A stretch of 64,000 nucleotides of DNA, from positions 1-64,000 of the forward strand of contig JAIUPK010000004.1 in the NCBI GenBank assembly GCA_020160915.1. The letters are read 5' to 3'. The DNA comes from Actinomycetota bacterium (GTDB lineage: Bacteria; Actinomycetota; Actinomycetes; Actinomycetales; Microbacteriaceae). The notes beneath the pieces are model-generated. The model saw nothing but the letters and a program-made list of their open reading frames with translations. It searched no databases and was not told the DNA's origin. This document shows positions 54,532 through 63,594 of this stretch, piece after piece. Made by a program: the position numbers and the translations under genes. Every line of letters starts with the position of its first letter. Position 1 is the first letter of the stretch.

Positions 54532-54739
54532 GCAGGCCCGGGCCCGAGTGGCGAGCGAAACTCAGGGCGCGGCGCGGCACCACATTGGGTGTCCGACCTC
54601 CTCGATAGGATAGGCAACGAGGTCGATCAGACCTTTCGCAACCGGGGGAGACGTTCTCAGCCTGACTCGCAAGAGACTCCGCGAGCGTTCAGAGTTGTCC
54701 AGGCGCACGTCGAAGAACTCAGCGTCGAAAGGGGAATCG

Positions 54740-56107
54740 GTGAATCAGCCCGACGCTCGCTTCCGTTTCATCGATCTTTTCGCTGGCCTGGGCGGGTTCC
54801 ACGTCGCTCTTGCCGAACTCGGGGGCCAAGGCGTTTTCGCCGCCGAGTGGGAGCCAACACTCAACTCCCTGTACAAGACGAACTTCGGTATCGCCCCATG
54901 GTCCGACGTGAGTGATCTCGACTCCGACGCGAAGATCGCTCTGGAGATCCCCGACCACGATGTGCTCACTGCGGGTTTCCCGTGCCAGCCCTTCTCGAAG
55001 GCTGGTGAGCAACTGGGGTTTGAGCACACCCTCCAGGGTCAATTGTTCTTCAAAGTGTTCGAAATACTTAAGGTCAAGCGCCCTCGCCGATTCATCCTTG
55101 AGAATGTCCCGAACATCCTCAAACACGACAACGGCAACACGCTCAAGACCATAAAGAACAAGCTCGAGAATGACCTTGGGTACACGGTAACTGTCGAGCG
55201 CCTCTCGCCTCACCAGTTTGGCGTTCCTCAGATCCGCGAACGGGCCTATTTCATTGGCTCACTCGACGGTCTCGATGATTTTAAGTTGCCAGAGCCAACT
55301 CGCAACGAGACTGACATCAGTTCTGTTCTGCAGCAGGGGAGCGTTGACGTACGCGCTGTGCCTGAGCAGACACTTCGTGCGATCGATATGTGGGACGACT
55401 TCCTGCGCTTGTCCGGAGAGGTCAAACTCCCCTCATTTCCGATCTGGTCGATGGAGTTCGGTGCCACCTACCCGTACAAGGACGCAACGCCTCCAGCGCT
55501 TTGGAAAGAGCAAAAGGCTCACGGACTCGACGAGTTTCAGGGCAACTTTGGCTTCTCGCTGAGCGGTCTCACCGTTGAGCAACAGTTCGCGTTGCTCCCA
55601 ACTCACTCTCGACGCCCTGGCGATTACAAGTTTCCGACGTGGAAGCAGTCTTTCATTCGGCAAAACCGCGACTTTTTCGAGGCAAACAGCAGTTGGATTC
55701 TGCCCTGGATGAACAAATGGAAGCCTTGGGAGTTCCCGTCGAGTCTGCAGAAGTTTGAGTGGAATGCGCAAGGGGAGGAGCGACGAATCGATAAGTTCGT
55801 CGTTCAAGTCCGAGCTTCGGGTATCCGCGTGAAGCGCACCTCAACCGCACCCAGCTTGATTGCGATGACTCACACTCAGGTTCCGATCCTTGGTTCTGAG
55901 ATCGCGGGAATTCGGCGGTACATGAGTCCCCACGAGTGTGCGGCTCTGCAGAGTCTGGGAAAGATCTTGCTTCCCGAAAGCGATCTCCACGCATATAAGG
56001 CACTTGGAAATGCTGTCAACGCGCGGGTTGTGAAGGAGATTGCCGAACCGCTCCTTGCTCAGTTTCTTGCGGATGAGTCGAGTTCAGATCAACAGGTTGC
56101 CGCTTAG
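54740..56107 (+). CDS. C5 cytosine DNA methyltransferase of the defence-like operon
   Basis: 455 aa from GTG with AAAGGGG upstream. Motif I is FIDLFAGLGGFHVAL, motif IV DVLTAGFPCQPFSKAG with catalytic Cys82, motif VI FILENVPN (E121), motif VIII GVPQIRERAYFIG, and the C-terminal motif X is LGNAVNARVVKEIAEPLL. The target-recognition region lies between about 185 and 390. It modifies cytosines in an unknown sequence. First gene of a tight operon with DUF262, Z1 and PD-(D/E)XK genes, so probably the protective half of a restriction-like system. Confidence 0.93.
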   Translation: MNQPDARFRFIDLFAGLGGFHVALAELGGQGVFAAEWEPTLNSLYKTNFGIAPWSDVSDLDSDAKIALEIPDHDVLTAGFPCQPFSKAGEQLGFEHTLQGQLFFKVFEILKVKRPRRFILENVPNILKHDNGNTLKTIKNKLENDLGYTVTVERLSPHQFGVPQIRERAYFIGSLDGLDDFKLPEPTRNETDISSVLQQGSVDVRAVPEQTLRAIDMWDDFLRLSGEVKLPSFPIWSMEFGATYPYKDATPPALWKEQKAHGLDEFQGNFGFSLSGLTVEQQFALLPTHSRRPGDYKFPTWKQSFIRQNRDFFEANSSWILPWMNKWKPWEFPSSLQKFEWNAQGEERRIDKFVVQVRASGIRVKRTSTAPSLIAMTHTQVPILGSEIAGIRRYMSPHECAALQSLGKILLPESDLHAYKALGNAVNARVVKEIAEPLLAQFLADESSSDQQVAA

Positions 56108-56137
56108 CGGTCACGGGATTCACTGAGGAGTGTCGGA

Positions 56138-58033
56138 TTGAGTAACAGCATCGAAGAGATTGAAGACGACGAGGTCCAGGAAGACGACGCTCTCGCACAG
56201 TTGCAGGCCAGGATCGCGGAGTCGCTCTCAGAGTTGTCGACGGCGACGGATGCCCCATCGGGGGTTCAACCATGCTCTCCCTTCGCTCCGAGCGAAGTCA
56301 CCTTCGACGCAGACGCATGGATGTCTCGCCTGGCCGACGTCCAAGGATGGCTTCACTTCGAGGACGATCTGCAGACCACCGATACCGAGACCTTCTTGAC
56401 GAACGTTGTCTCATCCCTTGGCTTCGACAGTCCGAAAGCCGGCACTGAATCGGGCGCAACGGGCCTCCGGCTGAGCGAAGCTGCACTGGAACGACTGACA
56501 GAACGCGCTGAATTTGCAGTCCGGCTGCAGCAAGAATTTTTGACCGACATTGACGCCGAGGGCAGCAGTCGAGCTTCTGCGACCGCCGCCTGGGCTGAAG
56601 CCTGGATAGCTGAAGAAGACAACGCTGAAGCAGTTGTGCCCGAGCCAGTGACAGCAAAGGCTGACGTGTGGCACATCTTCCAACTGACGAAAAAGAAACT
56701 GAACCTCGCACCCTCATACCAGCGCGGCGACGTATGGCGCACCGGGGACCGTCAGGCACTAATCGAGTCGATCCTTCGTGGTATCCCGCTTCCTTCGATC
56801 ATCCTGCTTCGCACTGGCGGCACAACCCCGCACGATGTTGTCGATGGTAAGCAGCGACTCACGGCAATTCTGCGCTTTGTTGGTCAGCACCCGGTCGCGC
56901 TTGCCAAAGTTGTCGAGGCGGATGCGATGCACCCGGATGCGGGTCTGCGTTCGCTCTTCGAGACCGATTACCCGAAGTTCCGCAGGGCTTGGAAACGTTA
57001 CGTGGGCGAGCCCTTGACAACCAAACTCGAGGACGATTTTTACTTTCCGTTCAAGCTTCGGAGTGATACGAATGGCGGGCTGGTTGGTCCCGATCTGGAG
57101 CCTCTGCGTGGACGGTACTTCACGGAGATCCGCGAAAACACGATCCACGTCGCTGATCAAGAGGTAACGGTCGAGGAGCTGTTTGAGGGGGCGCCCGACT
57201 ACAAAGTTCCGGTGATCGAATACACCAAGGCGAGCCAGAGGCAGATCCACGAGGTCTTCAAGCTCTACAACAAACAGGGAATGCACCTCAACGCTGAGGA
57301 GATCCGCAACGCTGTCTACCATGACATCGAGCTGACGCGCGCGATTCTTGTCGCGGCTGGCGACGCGAGTCCGCGCGCCAGTATCGCGGACGTAGCGCCC
57401 TCGCTTGCAGACGTCGATGGAACCCTCGAACTTGGCAAGAATCTTGCCGACTACGGGTTCGGCGAGGCGCGCTACCGAAGGACAAAAGTTCTTGGCTGGG
57501 TGGTGGCCGTGCTTGTCAACGACACGCACGGAAAACTGCTCCCCTCGACGGCTCGCCATACAGATCTCCTACTGAGCCAGGTTCAAAGCGACGCTTCGCA
57601 TCCGCTACGAGACGGCGCTCGCATTGCCGACCTATTCGGCCTAATCGCTAAATCAGCAGACCTCCACGCATCACACGATGAGCTTTGGCCAGACAAGTTC
57701 CGAGGCGACGGCAAAAGCAGCAAGTGGCAAGACCTTCAGCTCGTTGGATCGCTGGTCGGAATCACGATCGCTGCGGCAGGAGCGCCCGACGACATTGAGG
57801 ATCGAATCGAGGCGTCAGCCGACGTGATCCGCCTGGCCGCGAACGACGAGTGGACGCGTCCAGAGAAAACTCAAACACGCACCCAGTGGGACTACATCGC
57901 ACGGATCGTCGAGGACATCGTAGAGAAGCTGGATGTCGATATCACGGCCGCGTCAGAGGCGATCCGTACACGATTCGGCTCGTCGGGTGTTGAGTCGCTT
58001 TTGGGCTCGAAACTCCCGCCGAAAGACGAGTAA
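56138..58033 (+). CDS. DUF262/ParB-like domain protein
   Basis: 631 aa from TTG with GAGGAG upstream. An acidic, helical N-terminal region of about 170 aa precedes the DUF262 core with YQRGDVWRTGDRQALIESIL (from 194), LPSIILLR and VVDGKQRLTAIL (236). DUF262 occurs in the GmrS part of type IV restriction enzymes and in BREX-related proteins, as a nucleotide-dependent nuclease or regulator. No HNH (DUF1524) domain is seen in the C-terminal half. It sits between methyltransferase and Z1 genes. Confidence 0.87.
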   Translation: MSNSIEEIEDDEVQEDDALAQLQARIAESLSELSTATDAPSGVQPCSPFAPSEVTFDADAWMSRLADVQGWLHFEDDLQTTDTETFLTNVVSSLGFDSPKAGTESGATGLRLSEAALERLTERAEFAVRLQQEFLTDIDAEGSSRASATAAWAEAWIAEEDNAEAVVPEPVTAKADVWHIFQLTKKKLNLAPSYQRGDVWRTGDRQALIESILRGIPLPSIILLRTGGTTPHDVVDGKQRLTAILRFVGQHPVALAKVVEADAMHPDAGLRSLFETDYPKFRRAWKRYVGEPLTTKLEDDFYFPFKLRSDTNGGLVGPDLEPLRGRYFTEIRENTIHVADQEVTVEELFEGAPDYKVPVIEYTKASQRQIHEVFKLYNKQGMHLNAEEIRNAVYHDIELTRAILVAAGDASPRASIADVAPSLADVDGTLELGKNLADYGFGEARYRRTKVLGWVVAVLVNDTHGKLLPSTARHTDLLLSQVQSDASHPLRDGARIADLFGLIAKSADLHASHDELWPDKFRGDGKSSKWQDLQLVGSLVGITIAAAGAPDDIEDRIEASADVIRLAANDEWTRPEKTQTRTQWDYIARIVEDIVEKLDVDITAASEAIRTRFGSSGVESLLGSKLPPKDE

Positions 58034-58043
58034 CGCCGGCGAC

Positions 58044-60848
58044 ATGACCGAAACCAAAACGGAGCGGGTGTACCTCGACGCGCTGTCGAGCACGTCAGAT
58101 ACTTGGTGGAGTCGGTACTCTGCTGAGCTGACAGAGCTCACAGCGACCGCCCGATCTGCAGTCGGGACTGACAGTGCCTACATCCTGGACCGCGGCATTT
58201 TCGGTGCAGGCGAGCCCGGTACGGACGAGTGGCCTGAAGACCGAGCCCGGACGGGCCTCGTTATGGGGTCGGTCCAATCTGGCAAGACTGCATCCATGTT
58301 CGGCGTCACCGCGCTAGCCCTCGACCGCGGCGTGGACATCGTCGTCATTCTGGCAGGCACTCGACTGTCTCTATGGCGTCAGACGTACGAGCGCCTTACC
58401 GAGCAACTTGACGCCGGTGAAGACAGCGCAGCTAAAGCGGGTCGACGAGTTCTGTGCCCCGCGCCGGGGATCGCGCTATCCGGCGCATCTACATCGCTTC
58501 AAGATACCTACAGGCTCTCCTCCGCTCAGGTTAGACGGAAGCTCAATCAGAAGCGCCCTCTAATCGTCGTCGCTATGAAACAGACCAACCACCTTTATGC
58601 CCTCGGGAGCGCTCTGCGCAGCAGCGTCTTCGGGGCTGTGCAGGAACTCGATCGTCCCGTGCACATGCTCGTACTCGATGACGAAGCGGACGACGGCTCC
58701 ATCCTCGATGCCGCAGTGGAAGCGGGCCAAGATCCACTGTCCCCAAACCTCAAACAGATTCCTCGTGCCATCGCGGATCTCTGGGACCCTCGTTCGACGA
58801 ATGCGCCCACCAACCTGTTCGCCACATATGTCGGATACACCGCGACGCCGCAGGCGAACTTGCTGCAGGAAGATCACAACCCGCTCGCCCCGCGAGACTT
58901 CGTGATCTCGTTGCGCACACCCCTCGACGTCGGACATCCCGTCGACCCCGATCGCACCGATGCTCCGAGGTCATCGACCTATCCTGAACCGACGGGGATC
59001 GACAACTTCTACACAGGCGGTGAGGTTTTCTACAAACGCGGCGCATCGGCGGAACTCTGCGTCGAACTCACAGGACAGGCCGACGACGACCTCGGCGAGG
59101 CGATCCGAGCGTTCCTTGTAGCTGGTGCAATCAAACTCCATCGAGCCGGAGGACTGTCAGGGCCACATGCCATCACGGGCGTTAGCTTCGATACACGCGA
59201 GGAAGTGATTGCTGCATCGCCGGCGCCGCATTCGATGCTCTTCCATCCGTCCGCGGACATCGGGCGGCACTTTCAGGGTGCAGAGGATGTCCTGCTCTGG
59301 GCCGGGATCAGTGACCGGGACACTGCCCGCGAACTTCTCGAATCAGGAGACGCTCGCTTGCCAGTAGAACTCATTACGAGGATGCGCAGTGAACAATCGC
59401 TCTGGGAAGCCTGGATCGATCGATACCGCCACTCGTCAAGCGAAATCACGAACGAGTTCAACGTCGTGAACCCACGAACGATTCCTGACTGGCCAGTCAT
59501 CAAACAGCTACTGGAAGCGGAAGTTATTCCTGGAACGAGAGTATCGGTCGTCAACAGCGACCCGACCGCCGACGACCGCCCCGAGTACAAGCCATTCTTC
59601 AACGAGGTAGATCGCCGCTGGAGCGCAGCCCGGGACCTGTCCACCATTTTCGTATCCGGCAACGTGATGGCCCGGGGATTGACCTTGGAAGGGATGTCGA
59701 CCGCGCTGTTCCAGCGAGGGTCAAACACCCCTCTCGCGGACACGCAGATGCAGATGCAGAGATGGTTCGGCTATCGCGGCAAGCACATCGAGCTATGCCG
59801 CCTGTTTGCCACGCGCCCGCAGATTGATCTCTTCAGGGCCTATCACGACATCGACGAAGCCGTCCGCATCTCCATCTCAGCAGCGATGGAGGACAACGCT
59901 CCCTCGCCAGTCATGCTGCATGGTTTGCAGTTCCTTGCCACGGGGAAGATTGCCAACCTCGGTCGCACACCACTCTGTGTGAGCTCAAAGCCATTTGTGA
60001 CCCTCATCAATAGCGGCCACTCGCCAGATCCCAACGTCCAACTCGTTGCCGATCTCTTCGAATCAAGAACGTCGTCAGATTTGACCGTTGGGCGAAGCAC
60101 CAGAGGTCGTGCCCTGGACGACACGTTTTCGCTTACAGAGGCCGCCGACTTGCTCGACAGTCTCGTCTTCAACGCTTATCGTCCCGGAACAGATCACCGA
60201 CTAGGGGAGCTCTGGCGACAGCTGCAGTCACGCCTATCGGCAACTCACGCACTCCCCATCGACGCGAGGCTATACAACGCCCCGGTCCCGATCGATGGCG
60301 ACCCGTCGCCTGTGAGATACGACTGCCCGTACGCAATTCCCGCATACTTCCGACTGTGGGATGCTTGCCTAACGCGCCCAGTGCGCGGGCTGTTCGTGAC
60401 AGGTGCACCGTCCGACCTCTGGTCGATGTCTGACCTCCACGATAAGCAGTCGCACCAGCCCAGGTTCTCAATCGGTATTCGGTACGGCGCGGGCGCACCG
60501 ATCAGCAGCGGCCCCCTCGCAACTTTGGGCTTCGACATCCCCGCGACCCACAAGCGCGTCGGAACCAACGGCGAACTTGAAACCGAGTGGGGCGCCAATA
60601 ACCCGGCGGCTGGCCCGCTCGACTACCGCGGAGACGAGTTCTTCGACTATTACCATCGCGGAGAACGAGTGCCGCTGCTTACGAGCGGTGCCCCATGGAG
60701 GCCAGAGGGTTCGCACGGCCAAATCCTGTTCTATGTGAATCAGCTTCCCGGCCAGCCTCACCCTGCCGTCACTGTTGGCGTGTGCATCCCGGCAGGCGGG
60801 CCAGAACAGTTCGCAGCTACCCGCGCCGGTATCGCTGGCGCGGCCTGA
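58044..60848 (+). CDS. Z1 domain-containing ATPase
   Basis: 934 aa. The Z1-type SF2-like motor has Walker A VMGSVQSGKTASM (residues 75-82 core), VVILAGTRLSLWRQ, Walker B VLDDEADDGS (212-216), YVGYTATPQANLL and the C-terminal motifs SGNVMARGLTLEGM and QMQMQRWFGYRGK. Z1 proteins occur in operons with MutL/MORC-like ATPases, DUF4420 nucleases and AIPR proteins (Mza-type systems). The ATG is 10 nt after the DUF262 gene. Confidence 0.92.
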   Translation: MTETKTERVYLDALSSTSDTWWSRYSAELTELTATARSAVGTDSAYILDRGIFGAGEPGTDEWPEDRARTGLVMGSVQSGKTASMFGVTALALDRGVDIVVILAGTRLSLWRQTYERLTEQLDAGEDSAAKAGRRVLCPAPGIALSGASTSLQDTYRLSSAQVRRKLNQKRPLIVVAMKQTNHLYALGSALRSSVFGAVQELDRPVHMLVLDDEADDGSILDAAVEAGQDPLSPNLKQIPRAIADLWDPRSTNAPTNLFATYVGYTATPQANLLQEDHNPLAPRDFVISLRTPLDVGHPVDPDRTDAPRSSTYPEPTGIDNFYTGGEVFYKRGASAELCVELTGQADDDLGEAIRAFLVAGAIKLHRAGGLSGPHAITGVSFDTREEVIAASPAPHSMLFHPSADIGRHFQGAEDVLLWAGISDRDTARELLESGDARLPVELITRMRSEQSLWEAWIDRYRHSSSEITNEFNVVNPRTIPDWPVIKQLLEAEVIPGTRVSVVNSDPTADDRPEYKPFFNEVDRRWSAARDLSTIFVSGNVMARGLTLEGMSTALFQRGSNTPLADTQMQMQRWFGYRGKHIELCRLFATRPQIDLFRAYHDIDEAVRISISAAMEDNAPSPVMLHGLQFLATGKIANLGRTPLCVSSKPFVTLINSGHSPDPNVQLVADLFESRTSSDLTVGRSTRGRALDDTFSLTEAADLLDSLVFNAYRPGTDHRLGELWRQLQSRLSATHALPIDARLYNAPVPIDGDPSPVRYDCPYAIPAYFRLWDACLTRPVRGLFVTGAPSDLWSMSDLHDKQSHQPRFSIGIRYGAGAPISSGPLATLGFDIPATHKRVGTNGELETEWGANNPAAGPLDYRGDEFFDYYHRGERVPLLTSGAPWRPEGSHGQILFYVNQLPGQPHPAVTVGVCIPAGGPEQFAATRAGIAGAA

Positions 60849-60864
60849 CAGAGGTGCAACGACG

Positions 60865-61947
60865 ATGACGAGCTACGAATCAGTTCTCCAAGTGATCGAA
60901 AGCGTTCCGAGCGCCGAATCCGCCGATTCACGCGACGTGACCTGGACCACTGACTCCCACGTCGTCGGCGTGGCGCGTGATCACGAAGGCAAGGTCGAGT
61001 TGTTTCTCGCGGGTGCTGAGTTGATTCCAGCCTCTAGTGCGGTCAGCGGCGCAATCGAGTTCCATACGTGGCATCGGGATGGAGCGTATCCCTTCGACGC
61101 CAACAGGCTTCTGTTCCCCGCGCTTGGACACTTCGATCAGGTCGCGGCCTTCATATGCACCGAACTGTTACGAGCTGGCGCCGACGTGTCACTCGCGGAC
61201 GCGTTTGCCCGAACCGAGCCCATCATCGAGTTGGCAATTGAGAGGCTGCGCCTGTCAAGCCAGGCGATACTCGGCCTTGCTGGCGAGTTGCTCCTACTCG
61301 ATGCGCTGTGCCGCCGCGCCCGCGACGAGCAGATTTCCTGGATCATCGGATCATGGGACGGCTGGAAGCGGTCGTCACGGGACTTCTCCTTAGGTTCCAT
61401 CGGTGTCGAGGTAAAGACAACGACACGCAGCACCTCGTCGCATCTCGTTGAAGGCACCCACCAAGTCGAGCGCAACGACGGCTCTGATGGGGGAGAGGTC
61501 GAGCAACGACTCCTACTGGTGAGCATCGGTCTGCAGCCTGGCGAGAGTGGAGGCAACGCCTTCACAATCCCTCAATTGGTGGATCGAATCATCGAGCGCA
61601 TGGAGGAAGCCTCGCTTGGGGCCGCCGTTGTTGAGAAGTTTCTTAGCCATGTCGCAGAGTATGGCGCAGGCTCTGGTGTCGGGTACGTACACAATCCGTT
61701 GACAACCGACCCGTCCTACTTGAGGCCGTACTTGACGGGATTCTTCCGCGCGTACGACATGTCCGACAGTGCCGTCGAGGTCCTGCGACGAGACGACATT
61801 GCGGTCCACCACCATGTAGACGTCAGCTCGGTCAGATTTCGCGTGGAACTGCCGACCATCGTTACCCCCACCAACCCTGTCTTAGGCGCGAATCAGGTCG
61901 CGGATGTCATCCTCGACTCCAACTCAAGTTCAGAGAGTCGAGGGTAG
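60865..61947 (+). CDS. PD-(D/E)XK motif protein (DUF4420-type restriction nuclease)
   Basis: 360 aa. The PD-(D/E)XK core has E141 in LGLAGELLLLDAL, D173 in RSSRDFSLGS and E182-x-K184 in IGVEVKTTTR. The segment SWDGWKRSS before it is typical of DUF4420. In Z1-containing operons this protein is the likely endonuclease. It starts 16 nt after the Z1 stop. Confidence 0.9.
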   Translation: MTSYESVLQVIESVPSAESADSRDVTWTTDSHVVGVARDHEGKVELFLAGAELIPASSAVSGAIEFHTWHRDGAYPFDANRLLFPALGHFDQVAAFICTELLRAGADVSLADAFARTEPIIELAIERLRLSSQAILGLAGELLLLDALCRRARDEQISWIIGSWDGWKRSSRDFSLGSIGVEVKTTTRSTSSHLVEGTHQVERNDGSDGGEVEQRLLLVSIGLQPGESGGNAFTIPQLVDRIIERMEEASLGAAVVEKFLSHVAEYGAGSGVGYVHNPLTTDPSYLRPYLTGFFRAYDMSDSAVEVLRRDDIAVHHHVDVSSVRFRVELPTIVTPTNPVLGANQVADVILDSNSSSESRG

Positions 61948-61952
61948 TCAAG

Positions 61953-62018
61953 ATGGCGACGGAACCAGGGATGACAATGCGGCTACTTGTGACCTGGGCA
62001 AGCGATGACTGCCAATAA
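61953..62018 (+). CDS. Short ORF overlapping the HEPN gene start
   Basis: 21 aa, ATG at 61953. It ends at 62016-62018, 13 nt inside the next gene. The large gene has a poor ribosome binding site, so this short frame could couple its translation. It may be chance; no family is recognisable. Confidence 0.3.
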   Translation: MATEPGMTMRLLVTWASDDCQ

Positions 62019-63462
62019 GGAAACGTCTGCTGTCAAACTTCCGTTCGAGGCCGGCGAGCACCTTATTACGTGGCAGGTGCCGGATCGCAAAGGCAATTAC
62101 ATTGGGATTCCGGGCCTTCTCACTGTCGAGCAAGGCAAGTACCCGTATGGCATCCTCTACGGTGACATGCCCATCGAATGGGTGTCCGAAGGCGCTACGG
62201 GTGTTGCTTCGTTTCCCCAGCGGCACGCCTTCGATGCGCTCACGGGTCGACTCTCCAGCGGTGCCTTCGTTTCGCTGATGAACGGTGAACTGAGCTACAG
62301 CTTCGCCGGGCAAGGGCGGGCCGTCGGCGCGTTCGCAGCTCTGTCTCTTGACGAGTTCGATATCTCCGAGCACCGGAAGTACTCCTCGATCGAACTCCAG
62401 ATCGAGGGACTGGAATCGGTCGCTGGAATCGCCCCGATCTCGCGCGTCAAGATGCCGATGAAAGCCGGCGACGAACCTGTCTGGACAGCCACCGTAGACA
62501 AGGATGCGAAGTTCATCTGGAGAGCTGCCGAAAGCTCGATGACCTTCAGCTACGACTACACCGTTCGCGCCCTCGACGGCTACGAGTTCAGGATGGCCTT
62601 TGGCCCCGTTCTGCGTCTCACCTCAGATGTGCCGCTGACGGTAGCCGATTGGTGGCTCGACTGGGTGAGGCCGCTCCGCCAGCTCGTCTCCCTCCTGACA
62701 GGCGGGCCGAGAGAGGTTCGCTACCTACTCGCTGTAGTCAATGATGCGGCGCCCCGCTCTCACCGCGACCAAGTTTTCGGCTGGGACATCACCCACCTGC
62801 CGGTCAACTCGACACGAGCATCAGTTGAGAAGATTCACTCGGCAGTCAGCCTCACTAACGACAAGCTGAGCCTTCTCGATCTGCTGCACGCCTGGCAAGC
62901 TCAGGTGGTATCAAGACACCCCCTTTTCGAGACCTACGGCACGATGACCACGACCGTCGACCAGCATCCGCGCTCGCAGTTCCTGCTACTACTTCAAGCG
63001 CTAGAGGGATCGTACGGATTCGAGAACCGCGCCAAGCACGAGGCGGACAGAGAAAAGTACGCCGCAAAGCGTGAGGGCGTGATCGAGCGAGCTCAAGAGC
63101 TACTGGAAGAGCATGACCTTGCCTTCGTTGATAAGAACCTACGCAAAGAGGCGCAGCAGGGCCTCGATTCCGCGTTGGCCGACCTACTAAAGCGGCTGCC
63201 TAAAGAAGTATCGGATGAACTCGCCAAGAGCGCCTTGATCCAGATTGTCCGGAAAGAGCACGTCGGTAAGGGGACGCTGCCGATACAAGCTGCGCTCACC
63301 CGAGCGCGCAACGCGCTGTCGCACGGCTCAGGCTCGTTCGATGCCAACGACTTGCATGTCGTGGCCGACATCCTCGAGCGGGCGGTGCGTTCGGAAGCAG
63401 TTCGGTTGCTAGGTGCTCCCGTGGCTGCTCAGGAGCGCGCGGCCAGGAAAGCGGAGCGCTGA
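62005..63462 (+). CDS. ApeA-like HEPN protein
   Basis: 485 aa. A beta-rich N-terminal half (GEHLITWQVPDRKGNYIGIP, PYGILYGD) resembles the ApeA N-terminal domain. The C-terminal half is helical with the HEPN RNase motif R-x4-H as ARNALSHGSGS (R435, H440). ApeA-type proteins are abortive-infection RNases that cut tRNA or other RNA after phage infection. The match is by domain plan and motif, not by alignment. The ATG at 62005 lacks a clear ribosome binding site. Confidence 0.8.
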   Translation: MTANKETSAVKLPFEAGEHLITWQVPDRKGNYIGIPGLLTVEQGKYPYGILYGDMPIEWVSEGATGVASFPQRHAFDALTGRLSSGAFVSLMNGELSYSFAGQGRAVGAFAALSLDEFDISEHRKYSSIELQIEGLESVAGIAPISRVKMPMKAGDEPVWTATVDKDAKFIWRAAESSMTFSYDYTVRALDGYEFRMAFGPVLRLTSDVPLTVADWWLDWVRPLRQLVSLLTGGPREVRYLLAVVNDAAPRSHRDQVFGWDITHLPVNSTRASVEKIHSAVSLTNDKLSLLDLLHAWQAQVVSRHPLFETYGTMTTTVDQHPRSQFLLLLQALEGSYGFENRAKHEADREKYAAKREGVIERAQELLEEHDLAFVDKNLRKEAQQGLDSALADLLKRLPKEVSDELAKSALIQIVRKEHVGKGTLPIQAALTRARNALSHGSGSFDANDLHVVADILERAVRSEAVRLLGAPVAAQERAARKAER

Positions 63463-63534
63463 TGCCCCGATGATGACGTCTTCCGGCAATGGTCGAGCCG
63501 CGGCGCCGGCTGATCTTCACGCGGGTAGGAGCGA

Positions 63535-63594
63535 ATGTCCAAGGCTGCGGCTGGCAAATGGAGCCAGCGGCTCAAGCAAGATTCGGAGAACTGA
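63535..63594 (+). CDS. Short ORF directly abutting the TrlF-like gene
   Basis: 19 aa (MSKAAAGKWSQRLKQDSEN) with TAGGAG upstream. The stop TGA at 63592-63594 touches the next ATG at 63595. It may be a coupling leader, or the start of the large protein in another frame. Candidates in 63463-63534 are weaker. Confidence 0.4.
   Translation: MSKAAAGKWSQRLKQDSEN

Noticed and set aside
54695-54740. Earlier ATG (54695) for the defence-operon methyltransferase
   Set aside because: The GTG at 54740 has AAAGGGG 5 nt upstream and gives the usual short lead into motif I.
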